From: Maribacter polysaccharolyticus
GTDB taxonomy: Bacteria; Bacteroidota; Bacteroidia; Flavobacteriales; Flavobacteriaceae
Assembly (NCBI RefSeq): GCF_028882255.1
Contig: NZ_JARBUY010000001.1
Span: forward strand, 495,975-559,974
Length of the DNA: 64,000 bases
Direction: 5' to 3'
The position numbers were made by a program, and so were the translations under genes. Below the pieces are notes generated by a model. That model saw only the letters and a program-made list of their open reading frames with translations, did not search any database and had not been told where the DNA came from. Of this stretch, positions 38,344-47,398 are shown one piece after another (the first letter of the stretch is position 1; every line of letters begins with the position of its first letter).

Positions 38344-39768
38344 ATGAGTGTTACTGCTAATTCCGTATGGAACAATTGTTTGGCTTTTATCCAAGATAAT
38401 ATCCAACCGCAGGCATTCAAAACATGGTTTGAGCCCATTAAACCCGTCAAGCTTTCTGACAATGCCTTGAGCATTCAAGTACCCAGTAAATTTTTCTACG
38501 AATGGTTGGAAGAGCACTATGTGAAACTCTTAAAAGTTGCCTTAACGAAAGAGTTGGGGGAAACGGCCAAGTTGGTTTACATCATACGTATGGAAAACAC
38601 CTACGGCAATCGTGAACCGTTTACCGAAAAAATACCGAGTTCAAACCGGGGAAATATGGGTCCCCAAGAAATGGACGTACCCATTAAATCGAAAAACCCT
38701 GAACTTCGGAACCCATTTGTCATTCCAGGTATTCGCAATATCAAAATAGAATCCCAATTAAATCCAAGTTACAATTTCGACAATTTCCTTGAAGGCGATT
38801 CCAATCGCTTGGCGCGATCTGCCGGTATGGCGGTAGCCAACAAACCTGGGGGCACCTCATTCAACCCTTTGTTGGTTTTCGGTGGGGTCGGACTGGGAAA
38901 AACCCACTTGGCCCATGCCATAGGGGTGGAAATCAAGGACAAATATCCCGATCGGACCGTATTGTATATCTCTGCGGAGAAATTCACCCAGCAGTACATC
39001 GAATCCGTAAAGAAAAATACCCGTAACGATTTTATACATTTTTATCAATTGATTGATGTGTTGATCATCGATGATGTTCAATTCCTATCCGGAAAGTCAG
39101 GTACACAAGACGTTTTTTTCCATATTTTCAACCATTTACACCAAAATGGCAAACAGGTGATCCTGACCTCTGACAAGGCTCCTGTAGATATGCAGGATAT
39201 CGAACAACGCTTGTTGTCAAGATTCAAATGGGGCTTGTCGGCGGAATTACAAAGTCCCGATTACGAAACCAGGATTTCCATCTTAAAGAACAAACTGTAT
39301 CGTGACGGGGTTGAAATGCCGGAAGATATCATAAACTACGTCGCCAAACATATCAAAACCAATATCCGAGAGTTGGAAGGTGCGATCATTTCATTGATTG
39401 CCCAATCTTCATTCAATAAGAAAGAAGTGACCATAGAGTTGGCCCAGCAAGTAGTCGAGAAGTTTGTCAAGAACACCAAACGGGAGGTTTCCATCGATTA
39501 TATCCAAAAAGTAGTATCGGATTATTTTGAAATGGATGTGGCTACCCTACAATCCAAGACAAGAAAAAGACATATTGTACAAGCCAGGCAATTGGCCATG
39601 TTCTTTGCTAAAAAATTCACCAAGGCTTCATTGGCCAGCATTGGCTCCCAAATAGGAAAAAGAGACCATGCAACGGTATTGCACGCGTGTAAAACGGTGG
39701 ACAATCTCGCCGAAACCGATAAGCAGTTCAGGAAGTATATTGAGGATTTAACGAAGAAACTTTCATAA
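38344..39768 (+). CDS. dnaA: Chromosomal replication initiator protein DnaA
   Basis: AAA+ initiator that opens oriC. The 474 residues have domain I (AFIQDNIQPQAFKTWFEPIKP), a linker (about 90-145), the AAA+ module with Walker A GGVGLGKT (180-187) and Walker B LIIDDVQFLSGK, and the domain IV DNA-binding helix-turn-helix ending in GKRDHATVLHACKTV. A 167-bp AT-rich gap separates it from the divergent thioesterase. dnaN is not adjacent, as usual in this phylum. No cluster of DnaA boxes was seen next to it. Confidence 0.98.
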   Translation: MSVTANSVWNNCLAFIQDNIQPQAFKTWFEPIKPVKLSDNALSIQVPSKFFYEWLEEHYVKLLKVALTKELGETAKLVYIIRMENTYGNREPFTEKIPSSNRGNMGPQEMDVPIKSKNPELRNPFVIPGIRNIKIESQLNPSYNFDNFLEGDSNRLARSAGMAVANKPGGTSFNPLLVFGGVGLGKTHLAHAIGVEIKDKYPDRTVLYISAEKFTQQYIESVKKNTRNDFIHFYQLIDVLIIDDVQFLSGKSGTQDVFFHIFNHLHQNGKQVILTSDKAPVDMQDIEQRLLSRFKWGLSAELQSPDYETRISILKNKLYRDGVEMPEDIINYVAKHIKTNIRELEGAIISLIAQSSFNKKEVTIELAQQVVEKFVKNTKREVSIDYIQKVVSDYFEMDVATLQSKTRKRHIVQARQLAMFFAKKFTKASLASIGSQIGKRDHATVLHACKTVDNLAETDKQFRKYIEDLTKKLS

Positions 39769-39785
39769 TTTCATAACATAATTTG

Positions 39786-40241
39786 ATGGCAACAAAGGTT
39801 TTAATGGTCTGCCTTGGAAACATCTGTAGGTCCCCATTGGCCGAAGGAATCCTCCAAAGCAAGGTTACTAACGATACGATTTATGTAGATTCCGCCGGAA
39901 CCGGGGGGTATCATATCGGAAGCAAACCCGACCGCCGTAGTATTGCAGTTGCCCAAAAACACAACATAGACATCACCCAGCAGCGTTGTCGCCAATTCAC
40001 GGTCGATGATTTTGAGGAATTTGATATCATTTACGTCATGGACAAGAGCAATTATCAAAATGTCATAGCGCTTGCCCGAAACCAACAAGACAGGGATAAA
40101 GTCAGGCTGTTGCTCGATGAGATCGGCACCAGCCCCAATGAGGTTCCCGACCCCTATTATGATGACAATGGCTTTGAACACGTATTCAACCTTATCGATG
40201 CCGCCTGCACGATCATCGCGGACCAACTGAAAAATAAGTAA
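39786..40241 (+). CDS. Low-molecular-weight protein-tyrosine phosphatase
   Basis: A 151-residue phosphatase with the P-loop CLGNICR (C-x5-R, residues 9-15) and the general-acid Asp in VPDPYYDDNGFEHVF. ATG 39786 is preferred to a TTG one codon earlier. It starts 17 bp after dnaA. In other bacteria such enzymes act on tyrosine kinases of polysaccharide export, but no such gene is here. Confidence 0.93.
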   Translation: MATKVLMVCLGNICRSPLAEGILQSKVTNDTIYVDSAGTGGYHIGSKPDRRSIAVAQKHNIDITQQRCRQFTVDDFEEFDIIYVMDKSNYQNVIALARNQQDRDKVRLLLDEIGTSPNEVPDPYYDDNGFEHVFNLIDAACTIIADQLKNK

Positions 40242-40246
40242 CCCCC

Positions 40247-40969
40247 ATGGAAAGCAACAACATCCAAAAAGGAAAACTTTATTTGATCCCTACCACCTTA
40301 GGCGAAAACGAGCCTTTGGAGGTATTGCCCATCTCAATAAAAAGGGTTATCGAAGCGGTAGACCATTATATTGTTGAAAACGAAAAATCGGCCAGACGTT
40401 TCATCAAAAAAATTTCACCTAGAAAATCACAGCCGGGATTGCACATTGAGGTCCTAAACAAATATACGGAAGCGGAAAGCATTCCTTCATTTTTAACCCC
40501 TTGCGAGGAAGGCCTGAATGTGGGGATACTATCCGAAGCCGGTTGTCCCGGCATTGCAGACCCCGGGGCCGATGTGGTGCGAATTGCCCATCAAAAGAAC
40601 ATACAAGTGGTTCCATTGGTTGGACCTTCATCCATTCTTTTGGCCCTGATGGCAAGTGGTTTTAACGGTCAGAATTTTGCCTTCAACGGCTATCTGCCCA
40701 TTGACGCTTCGGAACGCAAAAAAGCCATAAAATCCTTAGAGCGAAAATCGATAGACCTACGGCAGTCACAGATTTTCATTGAAACCCCTTATCGCAACGA
40801 TAAGTTGTTCAAGGAACTCACCAAGACCCTCGCCGACCATACCCAACTTTGTATCGCTTGCGATATCACCTTACCCACAGAATTCATACGCACACAAAGT
40901 GTTTCCGAATGGCAAAAAACCAGCATGGACCTCAATAAAAGACCTGCTATCTTTATTATTCAGGGATAA
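40247..40969 (+). CDS. RsmI-like SAM-dependent methyltransferase
   Basis: A 240-residue member of the tetrapyrrole-methylase/RsmI superfamily. Visible are the opening GKLYLIPTTLGENEPLEVLP, ISRR-type segments around RFIKKISPRKSQPGL, NVGILSEAGCPGIADPGADVV, and VVPLVGPSSILLALMASGFNGQNFAFNGYLP. It may 2'-O-methylate 16S rRNA as RsmI does, but it belongs to the shorter Bacteroidota branch, so the target is not certain. Last gene of the dnaA group; terminator at 40977. Confidence 0.85.
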   Translation: MESNNIQKGKLYLIPTTLGENEPLEVLPISIKRVIEAVDHYIVENEKSARRFIKKISPRKSQPGLHIEVLNKYTEAESIPSFLTPCEEGLNVGILSEAGCPGIADPGADVVRIAHQKNIQVVPLVGPSSILLALMASGFNGQNFAFNGYLPIDASERKKAIKSLERKSIDLRQSQIFIETPYRNDKLFKELTKTLADHTQLCIACDITLPTEFIRTQSVSEWQKTSMDLNKRPAIFIIQG

Positions 40970-40976
40970 AAATAAA

Positions 40977-40996
40977 CCCCGACGTTACCGTCAGGG
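40977..40996. terminator. Terminator-like hairpin between convergent rsmI-like and muramidase-like genes
   Basis: CCCCGACG-TTAC-CGTCAGGG forms an 8-bp stem with one C-A mismatch. The A-rich 5' flank (AAAAATAAA) gives the T tail in the minus direction, so it fits best as the end of the minus-strand gene. Confidence 0.6.
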
Positions 40997-41024
40997 CCTA
41001 CCATTTTCATATGCATATAAAATC

Positions 41025-41654
41025 TTACACTTTTGGGTTACGTTTGGGCAATACCAAAGAAAGGTCGTACCCTGAGAACTTCTTCAAATAACCGACAATA
41101 CATGACCCGTAAGCATCCTTAAAATTGATTTTCCCATAAGAACGCAAATATTTCATTACATTTCCGGGTCCTGCCAAATGAGCCGCAGCCAACATTCCGG
41201 ATTCGGTAATCACAACGCCTTGGATTTTTTTACCAACGTATTTCTTGATATCCCGTCGCATAATCCATTTATTGCGGGCTAAATTGGTTTCAAATGCCTT
41301 TTCCTGCAATTTAGGATCGTTAAGGAATACTGCCGGGTTGTAAACACCCATTAATTCCAAGGTGCCCATACCGAACTGGTACTTACCCAAATACCCTAAA
41401 GTATTCGTTGCAAAATAATCGCCCGACGATTCTTTAAACGCCAGAGCTTCTTTAAAACCAAAGAACGTACTTCCTAAAAAAGGTGGAGTAGCCGAGGTGG
41501 GTGCCAAAACAGTTTCGTTTTTGGGAAACAAAACTTCAGTAGGTTTATCGACCTTTAAAGTTTTAGGAACTGTCGTCTCAAACGAGAAGTCACCAAAACT
41601 TACAAAAATCAACAGCATGATAAGAGAACTAAAAAAGACTATACATCTTCTCAT
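41025..41654 (-). CDS. Exported lysozyme/transglycosylase-like protein
   Basis: A 209-residue protein with an N-terminal hydrophobic signal (VFFSSLIMLLIFVSFG). The core FKEALAFKESSGDYFATNTLGYLGKYQFGMGTLELMGV resembles lytic transglycosylase-type folds (E-S-x-G-x-Y and GxYQF), followed by ESGMLAAAHLAGPGNVMKYLRSYGKINFKDAYG. Homologs often carry a LysM domain and the annotation 'peptidoglycan-binding'; none is present here. It probably acts on cell-wall glycan. It sits downstream of mltG but has a separate -7 box. Confidence 0.78.
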   Translation of the reverse strand: MRRCIVFFSSLIMLLIFVSFGDFSFETTVPKTLKVDKPTEVLFPKNETVLAPTSATPPFLGSTFFGFKEALAFKESSGDYFATNTLGYLGKYQFGMGTLELMGVYNPAVFLNDPKLQEKAFETNLARNKWIMRRDIKKYVGKKIQGVVITESGMLAAAHLAGPGNVMKYLRSYGKINFKDAYGSCIVGYLKKFSGYDLSLVLPKRNPKV

Positions 41655-41711
41655 ATCTCTGTTTTCTTAAGACTTACAACCAAAAAATAGGTTTGCTTAA
41701 ATTTCACTTCG

Positions 41712-41719
41712 CAAAGATA
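41712..41719 (-). promoter_or_regulatory. -7 element of the muramidase-like gene
   Basis: Minus-strand TATCTTTG matches TAnnTTTG, 57 nt before the ATG at 41654. No TTG at -33. Confidence 0.4.
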
Positions 41720-41802
41720 TGGGGTTTAATACGATATGATCGGAAGGCTTTGTTAAAAATCCCGTTTATTAGTTAACAAGTCCTTAAAATTCGATTAACT
41801 AC

Positions 41803-42846
41803 CTATCTATTAATGTTTTGACTTTCGATCCATCGGACATACTGGGCTTTATTTCGGTTATGTTGCGCCAGTGTTTTGGCAAATTTATGGTATCCGAAGT
41901 TCTCGACATTGGCAACAAAATAATAATAATCATGTTTCTCAGGGTTCAAAACAGCCTCTATTGCGGAAATATCGGGCATGGTAATCGGTCCCGGTGGAAT
42001 ACCTGGATATTTATAGGTATTATAAGGTGAATCGATTTCCAGATCTTTATATAAAACCCGTTTTATGACCGTATCGAAGTTTCCGGTATGTTTTTTTAAT
42101 GCAAAGATGACCGTTGGGTCGGCCTGCAATTTTATATTCCTACGCAACCTGTTCAAATACACCCCTGCAACTCTTGGGCGCTCATCCACTTTAGCGGTCT
42201 CTTTATGTACGATCGAAGCCAAGGAAACGACTTCATTCACAGATAACCCCAAGGTTTTGGCCTTCGCTTTTCGTTCATCGCTCCAAAACCGGTTATATTC
42301 CTTCAACATCCTTTCCCTGAATTTTTCCGCAGAAGTATTCCAGAAAAACTCATAACTATTCGGAATGTACATGGCTATTTTGGTGTCGGGACTGAAACCA
42401 TTGGCATCGTAAAACCCTTGATCATTCAATACCGACAATAAGGCTAGACTATCGGGCTCTATCTGGGACGAAATCCTTCCGGCCAAATCGGCCAATGTTT
42501 CCTGATTATTGAACGATACTTTTACAGGAATGTTCCTACTCCTCAATGAATTTACGATATCATTGTTGCTCATTCCTTTTTTGATCGCATATTTACCCCC
42601 CTTGATATTCGAGGTATACCCTTTGCGTTCGGCGATATGGACAAAAGACTTCGTATTGACCAACAAAGGATCAAGAAGCCCTAGTACATCTTCGATGGTA
42701 GCTCCAGTGGGGATGTACACATATGCCTCTTCATTGTTGAACTTTGTATTGGGGGAAAAAACCGCATCATACACCTTATAGGCAAAAACACCCCCTATAA
42801 GGAGCCCTAAGAGCACCACTAACAATAAAATTTTTCTAATATACAT
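41803..42846 (-). CDS. mltG: Endolytic murein transglycosylase MltG
   Basis: Cuts nascent glycan strands in the inner-membrane-proximal wall. The 347 residues have an N-terminal transmembrane helix (ILLLVVLLGLLIGGVFAYKV), a LysM-like part (YVYIPTGATIEDVLGLL), and the YceG catalytic core: LASIVHKETAKVDERPRVAGVYLNRL with the catalytic Glu, LQADPTVIFA, SPYNTYKYPGIPPGPI and YYYFVANVENFGYHKFAKT. The start overlaps the GNAT stop (TAATG). Confidence 0.95.
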   Translation of the reverse strand: MYIRKILLLVVLLGLLIGGVFAYKVYDAVFSPNTKFNNEEAYVYIPTGATIEDVLGLLDPLLVNTKSFVHIAERKGYTSNIKGGKYAIKKGMSNNDIVNSLRSRNIPVKVSFNNQETLADLAGRISSQIEPDSLALLSVLNDQGFYDANGFSPDTKIAMYIPNSYEFFWNTSAEKFRERMLKEYNRFWSDERKAKAKTLGLSVNEVVSLASIVHKETAKVDERPRVAGVYLNRLRRNIKLQADPTVIFALKKHTGNFDTVIKRVLYKDLEIDSPYNTYKYPGIPPGPITMPDISAIEAVLNPEKHDYYYFVANVENFGYHKFAKTLAQHNRNKAQYVRWIESQNINR

Positions 42847-43367
42847 TAGGTATTGATCTTTTGTAACAATATTTCATTCTTAAATTCCCCATTGGATAAA
42901 ATCCAATCCTTTTTTAAACCAACTTCAACAAACCCCATTTTTTTGAACAAGTGGAGACTCGCCAAATTCCCTTCCATCACATTGGCATACAATTGCCTTA
43001 GGCCTAAAATCCGAAAGACATAATCACATAAAAGCGAGATGGCCTCGGCCCCTATGCCCTTATTCCGTTCGTTATGCTCCAAAACCACGATCCCCACTCC
43101 TGCCCTTTTATTCTGGGGATCAAAATCGAATAGATCGATCAATCCTAAGACCTTATCCCCTTTTGCAATACACAACCGCAATTGCTTCACATCGTAAATA
43201 TCCCTATGGGCATTCTCTAAATAAAGCTTTAGCACATGCCTGGAGTACGGGGTTGTCGTTCCACTGACTTCCCAGAGATCGCTATTGTTCTCCAATTCAT
43301 ATAGAAAATCAAGATCAGTGGGTTCCAAGGCCCTTAAATGAATATTTTCCCCTTGTAGGTTTACCAT
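42846..43367 (-). CDS. GNAT N-acetyltransferase, RimJ/RimL-like
   Basis: A 173-residue acetyltransferase with GENIHLRALEPTDLDFLYELENN at the start, VGIVVLEHNERNKGIGAEAISLLCDYVF (acetyl-CoA loop) and YANVMEGNLASLHLFKKMGFVEVGLKKDWI at the end. It overlaps dapF by 7 bp and mltG by 1 bp, so the three genes are one operon; dapF-GNAT-mltG recurs in flavobacteria as far as I recall. The substrate is not known. Confidence 0.9.
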   Translation of the reverse strand: MVNLQGENIHLRALEPTDLDFLYELENNSDLWEVSGTTTPYSRHVLKLYLENAHRDIYDVKQLRLCIAKGDKVLGLIDLFDFDPQNKRAGVGIVVLEHNERNKGIGAEAISLLCDYVFRILGLRQLYANVMEGNLASLHLFKKMGFVEVGLKKDWILSNGEFKNEILLQKINT

Positions 43368-44149
43368 TGGATTTCCCCCTTAAAAACCTGTGTAGCCGGC
43401 CCCTTTAAATATACATTCGAATATCCTGTGGTATCCACCGTAAACCTTACTTGCAAATTCCCGCCTTGGGTTTCAATATCCACCACATTGGCAGACACTT
43501 TACCGGCTTTATGCATTGCGATGGCCGTGGCAGTCACCCCTGTCCCGCAGGAAAGGGTTTCATCCTCGACCCCCCTTTCGTAGGTTCTTACGGCAAATGC
43601 CCCATTTCCAATCGATTCGACAAAGTTGATATTACTTCCCTTTTCCCCATAGAGCCCATATCGCAATCTTGATCCTTCTTTAAAAACATCCAGGTTTTGA
43701 AGTTCGTTGACCAACTGAACATGATGGGGAGACCCGGTATCCAAAAAATAAGCATTTGGTTTTGTCTTTATTTCCGTAACATCACCCATTTTAAGCTCTA
43801 CGATTCCCGCTTCGACGGTTGCGGAATGCTCCCCGTCGACGGCATTGAATTTCGCTTCAGAAGCAATTACCCCCAAAAAGTTCGCAAAAGCCACCAAACA
43901 GCGCCCTCCGTTGCCACACATCGAACCTTCATTACCATCGGCATTGTAATACACCATCTTAAAATCCAACGTAGGATCGTTCTCCAATAATATAAGTCCG
44001 TCAGCACCTATCCCAAACCTTCTATGGCATAAGTGGGCAACGAATTCGGTATCCGATTTGGGAAAGATATCATTACGGTTATCGACCATGACAAAATCAT
44101 TTCCCGTTCCTTGGTACTTATAAAAAATAAGTGACTTTTTTGTTTCCAT
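43361..44149 (-). CDS. dapF: Diaminopimelate epimerase
   Basis: Converts LL-DAP to meso-DAP for lysine and peptidoglycan. The 262 residues have KYQGTGNDFVMVDNR, the first catalytic Cys in NEGSMCGNGGRCLVAFA, DTGSPHHVQLV, GSNINFVES, RTYERGVEDETLSCGTGVTATAIA with the second Cys. Its partner dapA is at 25.9 kb. First gene of the operon with GNAT and mltG; it diverges from htrA. Confidence 0.96.
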   Translation of the reverse strand: METKKSLIFYKYQGTGNDFVMVDNRNDIFPKSDTEFVAHLCHRRFGIGADGLILLENDPTLDFKMVYYNADGNEGSMCGNGGRCLVAFANFLGVIASEAKFNAVDGEHSATVEAGIVELKMGDVTEIKTKPNAYFLDTGSPHHVQLVNELQNLDVFKEGSRLRYGLYGEKGSNINFVESIGNGAFAVRTYERGVEDETLSCGTGVTATAIAMHKAGKVSANVVDIETQGGNLQVRFTVDTTGYSNVYLKGPATQVFKGEIQW

Positions 44150-44175
44150 GCCCCAAATATAGGGTAATTTTAAGG

Positions 44176-44238
44176 GTTAATTAGCAGTTAAATTGTAGTT
44201 AAACTACAAAAAACGAATCTTTATTTCTTTTAATTTTA
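44176..44238 (+). promoter_or_regulatory. Upstream region of htrA: three 11-bp phased GTTAA repeats plus -7 box
   Basis: GTTAA occurs at 44176, 44187 and 44198, exactly 11 bp apart, as expected for same-face binding of an OmpR-family regulator. A -7-like TAATTTTA lies at 44231-44238, 33 nt from the last repeat, and there is no TTG at -33. The kinase/regulator operon has the same layout with 32 nt. Confidence 0.55.
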
Positions 44239-44271
44239 CACTGATAATATAATTCTGGATCATTAAAAACA

Positions 44272-45675
44272 ATGTTACGTATGAAGAAAATAGGGAGTTC
44301 TTTGGTTATTGCACTTTTTGCAGGAGCTGTTACACTCGGCGCTTACAAACTATTTTTTGAAAGGACAAATTATGCGGTTGTCGCCGATGACAATCCAGCA
44401 TCCATAATCAATTCCAGCTATTCACCGACATCGGCAAAAGGCGCAGGCATCAATGAAGTTGATTTTACCTCGGCTGCCGAGACCACGGTAAACGCGGTAG
44501 TGCATGTCAAAAACGTTACCATCAGTAGAGGACCCTCGAACCTCATGGAATTCTTTTACGGGTATGAAGGCAACCAAAAAGCCCAAATCGGGACAGGTTC
44601 AGGTGTGATCATATCCCCTGACGGACATATAGTGACCAACAATCACGTTATCAAAGGGGCCAGTCAATTACAGGTTACATTGAACAACAATAAAACCTAT
44701 GAGGCAGAATTGGTGGGTACCGACCCCAATTCCGACATTGCCCTATTGAAAATAGATGCCAAAAGACCATTGCCCTATCTTGCTTTTGGGGATTCTGACA
44801 ATGTAAAGGTCGGGGAATGGGTATTGGCCGTAGGTAATCCTTTCAATCTAACCTCTACCGTTACTGCCGGTATCGTCAGTGCGAAGGCGCGTGCCCTTAT
44901 GAGTAACGATCAATCGTTCATACAGACCGATGCTGCCGTAAATCCCGGAAACAGTGGCGGGGCGTTGGTCAATACCAATGGGGACCTCATAGGCATTAAT
45001 ACGGCGATTTCATCACAAACAGGGTCTTATGTGGGTTATTCATTCGCCGTGCCCAGCAATATTGCCAAAAAGGTAATAGACGATATTATGGAATTCGGAA
45101 GTGTCCAGAAAGGGGTTTTGGGCATTAAAACCGTCTCTGTCAACACCCCTTATGCCATTGAAAAAGGCATCAATGAGATTGACGGGGTATATATAGAAGG
45201 AATTGAGGAAGAATCAGGAGCCGATGAAGCCGACTTAAAAGCAGGGGACATCATCAAGGCCGTAGATGAAATAGAAGTGCACAAATTCGCCGATCTGACC
45301 GGCTATCTATCCACCAAAAGACCTGGTGACGTACTTGACGTTACCATTGATAGGGATGGGGAACAACTTGTGTTTCCGGTTACCGTTAAGGAGCGACAAT
45401 CCTTATTTGTCCCTGTCATGGGCCTTGAAGTGAAAAACCTGACCGAAAAAGACCAGAAAACCTTCAAAACCAAAAAAGGAGTGAAAATCATAGGTGTACC
45501 CGAAACTTATCGCGGATATGGGTTAGACGGGAAGGTACTTCTCTCGGTAGATGATGAGGAAATCAACGATATTCAAGAGGCCAAGACCCTTTTCGGCCGT
45601 ATTTCGAGATATGGAAAAACGAGTATTACCATGATCAACGAAAAAGGGGAAAGGGAACGGCTTATCTTCCAATAG
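44272..45675 (+). CDS. Periplasmic serine protease HtrA/DegP family
   Basis: Envelope quality-control protease. The 467 residues start with a signal or signal-anchor (about 5-25), then a trypsin-like domain with His 125 (VTNNHVIKGA), Asp 155 (NSDIALLKID) and Ser 228 (NPGNSGGAL), and two PDZ domains (about 280-370 and 385-467; GVYIEGIEEESGADEADLKAGD in the first). The ATG at 44272 follows an A-rich stretch; another at 44281 would also give a signal. Upstream GTTAA repeats suggest control by the two-component system at 15-17 kb. Confidence 0.95.
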   Translation: MLRMKKIGSSLVIALFAGAVTLGAYKLFFERTNYAVVADDNPASIINSSYSPTSAKGAGINEVDFTSAAETTVNAVVHVKNVTISRGPSNLMEFFYGYEGNQKAQIGTGSGVIISPDGHIVTNNHVIKGASQLQVTLNNNKTYEAELVGTDPNSDIALLKIDAKRPLPYLAFGDSDNVKVGEWVLAVGNPFNLTSTVTAGIVSAKARALMSNDQSFIQTDAAVNPGNSGGALVNTNGDLIGINTAISSQTGSYVGYSFAVPSNIAKKVIDDIMEFGSVQKGVLGIKTVSVNTPYAIEKGINEIDGVYIEGIEEESGADEADLKAGDIIKAVDEIEVHKFADLTGYLSTKRPGDVLDVTIDRDGEQLVFPVTVKERQSLFVPVMGLEVKNLTEKDQKTFKTKKGVKIIGVPETYRGYGLDGKVLLSVDDEEINDIQEAKTLFGRISRYGKTSITMINEKGERERLIFQ

Positions 45676-45696
45676 CCTCAAGAAAACCTAAAAATG

Positions 45697-45727
45697 AAAA
45701 CACCCTGACTTTAATCAGGGTGTTTTT
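45697..45727 (+). terminator. Terminator after htrA
   Basis: Stem AAAACACCCTGA / TCAGGGTGTTTT (12 bp) with a 6-nt loop, followed by a run of seven T. Confidence 0.93.
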
Positions 45728-45766
45728 TTACATACTAAGTACACCTACTATAACGTTTGAAATATA

Positions 45767-45774
45767 TATTTTTG
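45767..45774 (+). promoter_or_regulatory. -7 element of the GAPDH gene
   Basis: TATTTTTG matches TAnnTTTG, 28 nt before the ATG. It lies after the htrA terminator. The -33 element is not clear. Confidence 0.5.
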
Positions 45775-45802
45775 ATATAACTAGAACTCAACTTATCAAT
45801 TT

Positions 45803-47251
45803 ATGTCACAGACAAAATCATACGAACAAGAATTGGCCTTCCAGGCCGATCGTAGAAAAGCCACCACCGAATTCATAAAGATCACCAGTGACTTATGGTA
45901 CGACAAAGCCATTGAAGTGGTGTTGTTCAAAAATCAGATTATAGACCGGAGCGTAAGCGACATCATCCATTTGCACGAGTATGCCGGGGAATTTGTCCAA
46001 AAACCGATTTCCATTTTCGATTCGATCGAAATTCTTAGGGCCATCAAGGAAATAAAACTCCCTCCGGCAAAATTGGATATTGGAAAATTAACCTATGAAT
46101 ACCATTCCGAAGAAAATACCCATAACGATATCAAAACCTTTGTCTTCGACAAATTGAAAAGCGCCCAAAGTGCCAAAGAGATAGAACCCAAAGATGTCGT
46201 CCTTTATGGTTTTGGACGTATAGGGCGGTTATTGGCCCGTGAATTGATGGCGAAAACCGGTAAGGGCAACCAACTCCGATTAAGGGCCATTGTAACCCGC
46301 GGCAGTATTACCGAAGAAATACTGGAAAAGAGGGCGAATTTACTGCGAACCGATTCCGTTCACGGTCGGTTTTTGGGAACAGTGGATACCGATGTGGCAA
46401 ACAGTGCCCTGATCATAAACGGTACCACGGTGCATGTGATCAGCGCCAATACTCCCGAGGATATAGATTATAGTGGATTGGGTATAAACAATGCACTTTT
46501 GATCGACAACTCCGGGGCATATCGAAACCAAGAGCAATTGTCACGTCATTTAAAATCGAAGGGCATTTCAAAAGTATTACTTACGGCTCCCGGAATCGGG
46601 TTGCCCAACATTGTGCATGGGGTAAACCATCTGGAATACGACCCCGACAGTACCGATATCTTTTCAGCCGCATCATGTACCACCAATGCCATCACACCCA
46701 TCCTTAAGGTGGTCGAAGATTCGCTCGGCATCAAAAAAGGGCATTTGGAGACCATTCATGCTTATACGAACGACCAAAATCTTGTAGACAACATGCACAA
46801 GAAATACCGGAGAGGCAGGGCTGCAGCTTTGAATATGGTCATCACGGAAACAGGGGCAGGCAAAGCCGTGGCCAAAGCGCTACCCTCCTTGGAAGGGAAA
46901 TTGACCTCCAACGCCATTCGTGTCCCCGTGCCCAATGGTTCATTGGCCATCTTGAATTTGGATATCAAGAACAGCACCTCTTTGGACGCCTTAAATACCA
47001 TTTTAAAGAAATATGCCCTGGAAGGAGACCTTGTAGAACAGATCAAATATTCCCTAAGCAAGGAAATGGTTTCTACCGATATTATCGGCACATCGGCCCC
47101 TGCGATTTATGACAGCAAGGCGACCATTGTGTCCGATAATGGTAAAAATATCATCCTCTATATATGGTATGACAATGAATATGGATATTCGCATCAGGTA
47201 ATTAGACTGGCCAAGTACATTGCCAAAGTGCGGAGGTTTACTTATTATTAA
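45803..47251 (+). CDS. Glyceraldehyde-3-phosphate dehydrogenase, long form
   Basis: Interconverts glyceraldehyde-3-phosphate and 1,3-bisphosphoglycerate. The 482 residues are about 145 longer than classical GapA; the extra part is an N-terminal helical region (about 1-125) before the Rossmann motif YGFGRIGRLLARELM. The catalytic Cys 292 is in SAASCTTNAITPIL, with HAYTNDQNLVDNMHKKYRRGRAAALNMV and WYDNEYGYSHQV at the end. Long GAPDHs of this kind occur in Bacteroidota and some other phyla; coenzyme preference cannot be told. Single gene with its own -7 box. Confidence 0.94.
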   Translation: MSQTKSYEQELAFQADRRKATTEFIKITSDLWYDKAIEVVLFKNQIIDRSVSDIIHLHEYAGEFVQKPISIFDSIEILRAIKEIKLPPAKLDIGKLTYEYHSEENTHNDIKTFVFDKLKSAQSAKEIEPKDVVLYGFGRIGRLLARELMAKTGKGNQLRLRAIVTRGSITEEILEKRANLLRTDSVHGRFLGTVDTDVANSALIINGTTVHVISANTPEDIDYSGLGINNALLIDNSGAYRNQEQLSRHLKSKGISKVLLTAPGIGLPNIVHGVNHLEYDPDSTDIFSAASCTTNAITPILKVVEDSLGIKKGHLETIHAYTNDQNLVDNMHKKYRRGRAAALNMVITETGAGKAVAKALPSLEGKLTSNAIRVPVPNGSLAILNLDIKNSTSLDALNTILKKYALEGDLVEQIKYSLSKEMVSTDIIGTSAPAIYDSKATIVSDNGKNIILYIWYDNEYGYSHQVIRLAKYIAKVRRFTYY

Positions 47252-47398
47252 ACCCATGGGCCGGTAAGACACAATCAATATTGAACTTAACCGTTCATTG
47301 GGTACGGGTAGGATGTGATCGATTTTTTTTCTTAATTGATAATATTGAAGTACTTTAGTCCCCTCTAAATCATTTACTATAACTAGAACCATTTAAAA

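Noticed and set aside
41753-41807. GTTAA and TTAAC words downstream of mltG as further response-regulator sites
   Set aside because: Spacings are about 20 bp and in mixed orientation, not on the 11-bp register seen at htrA and the kinase operon.
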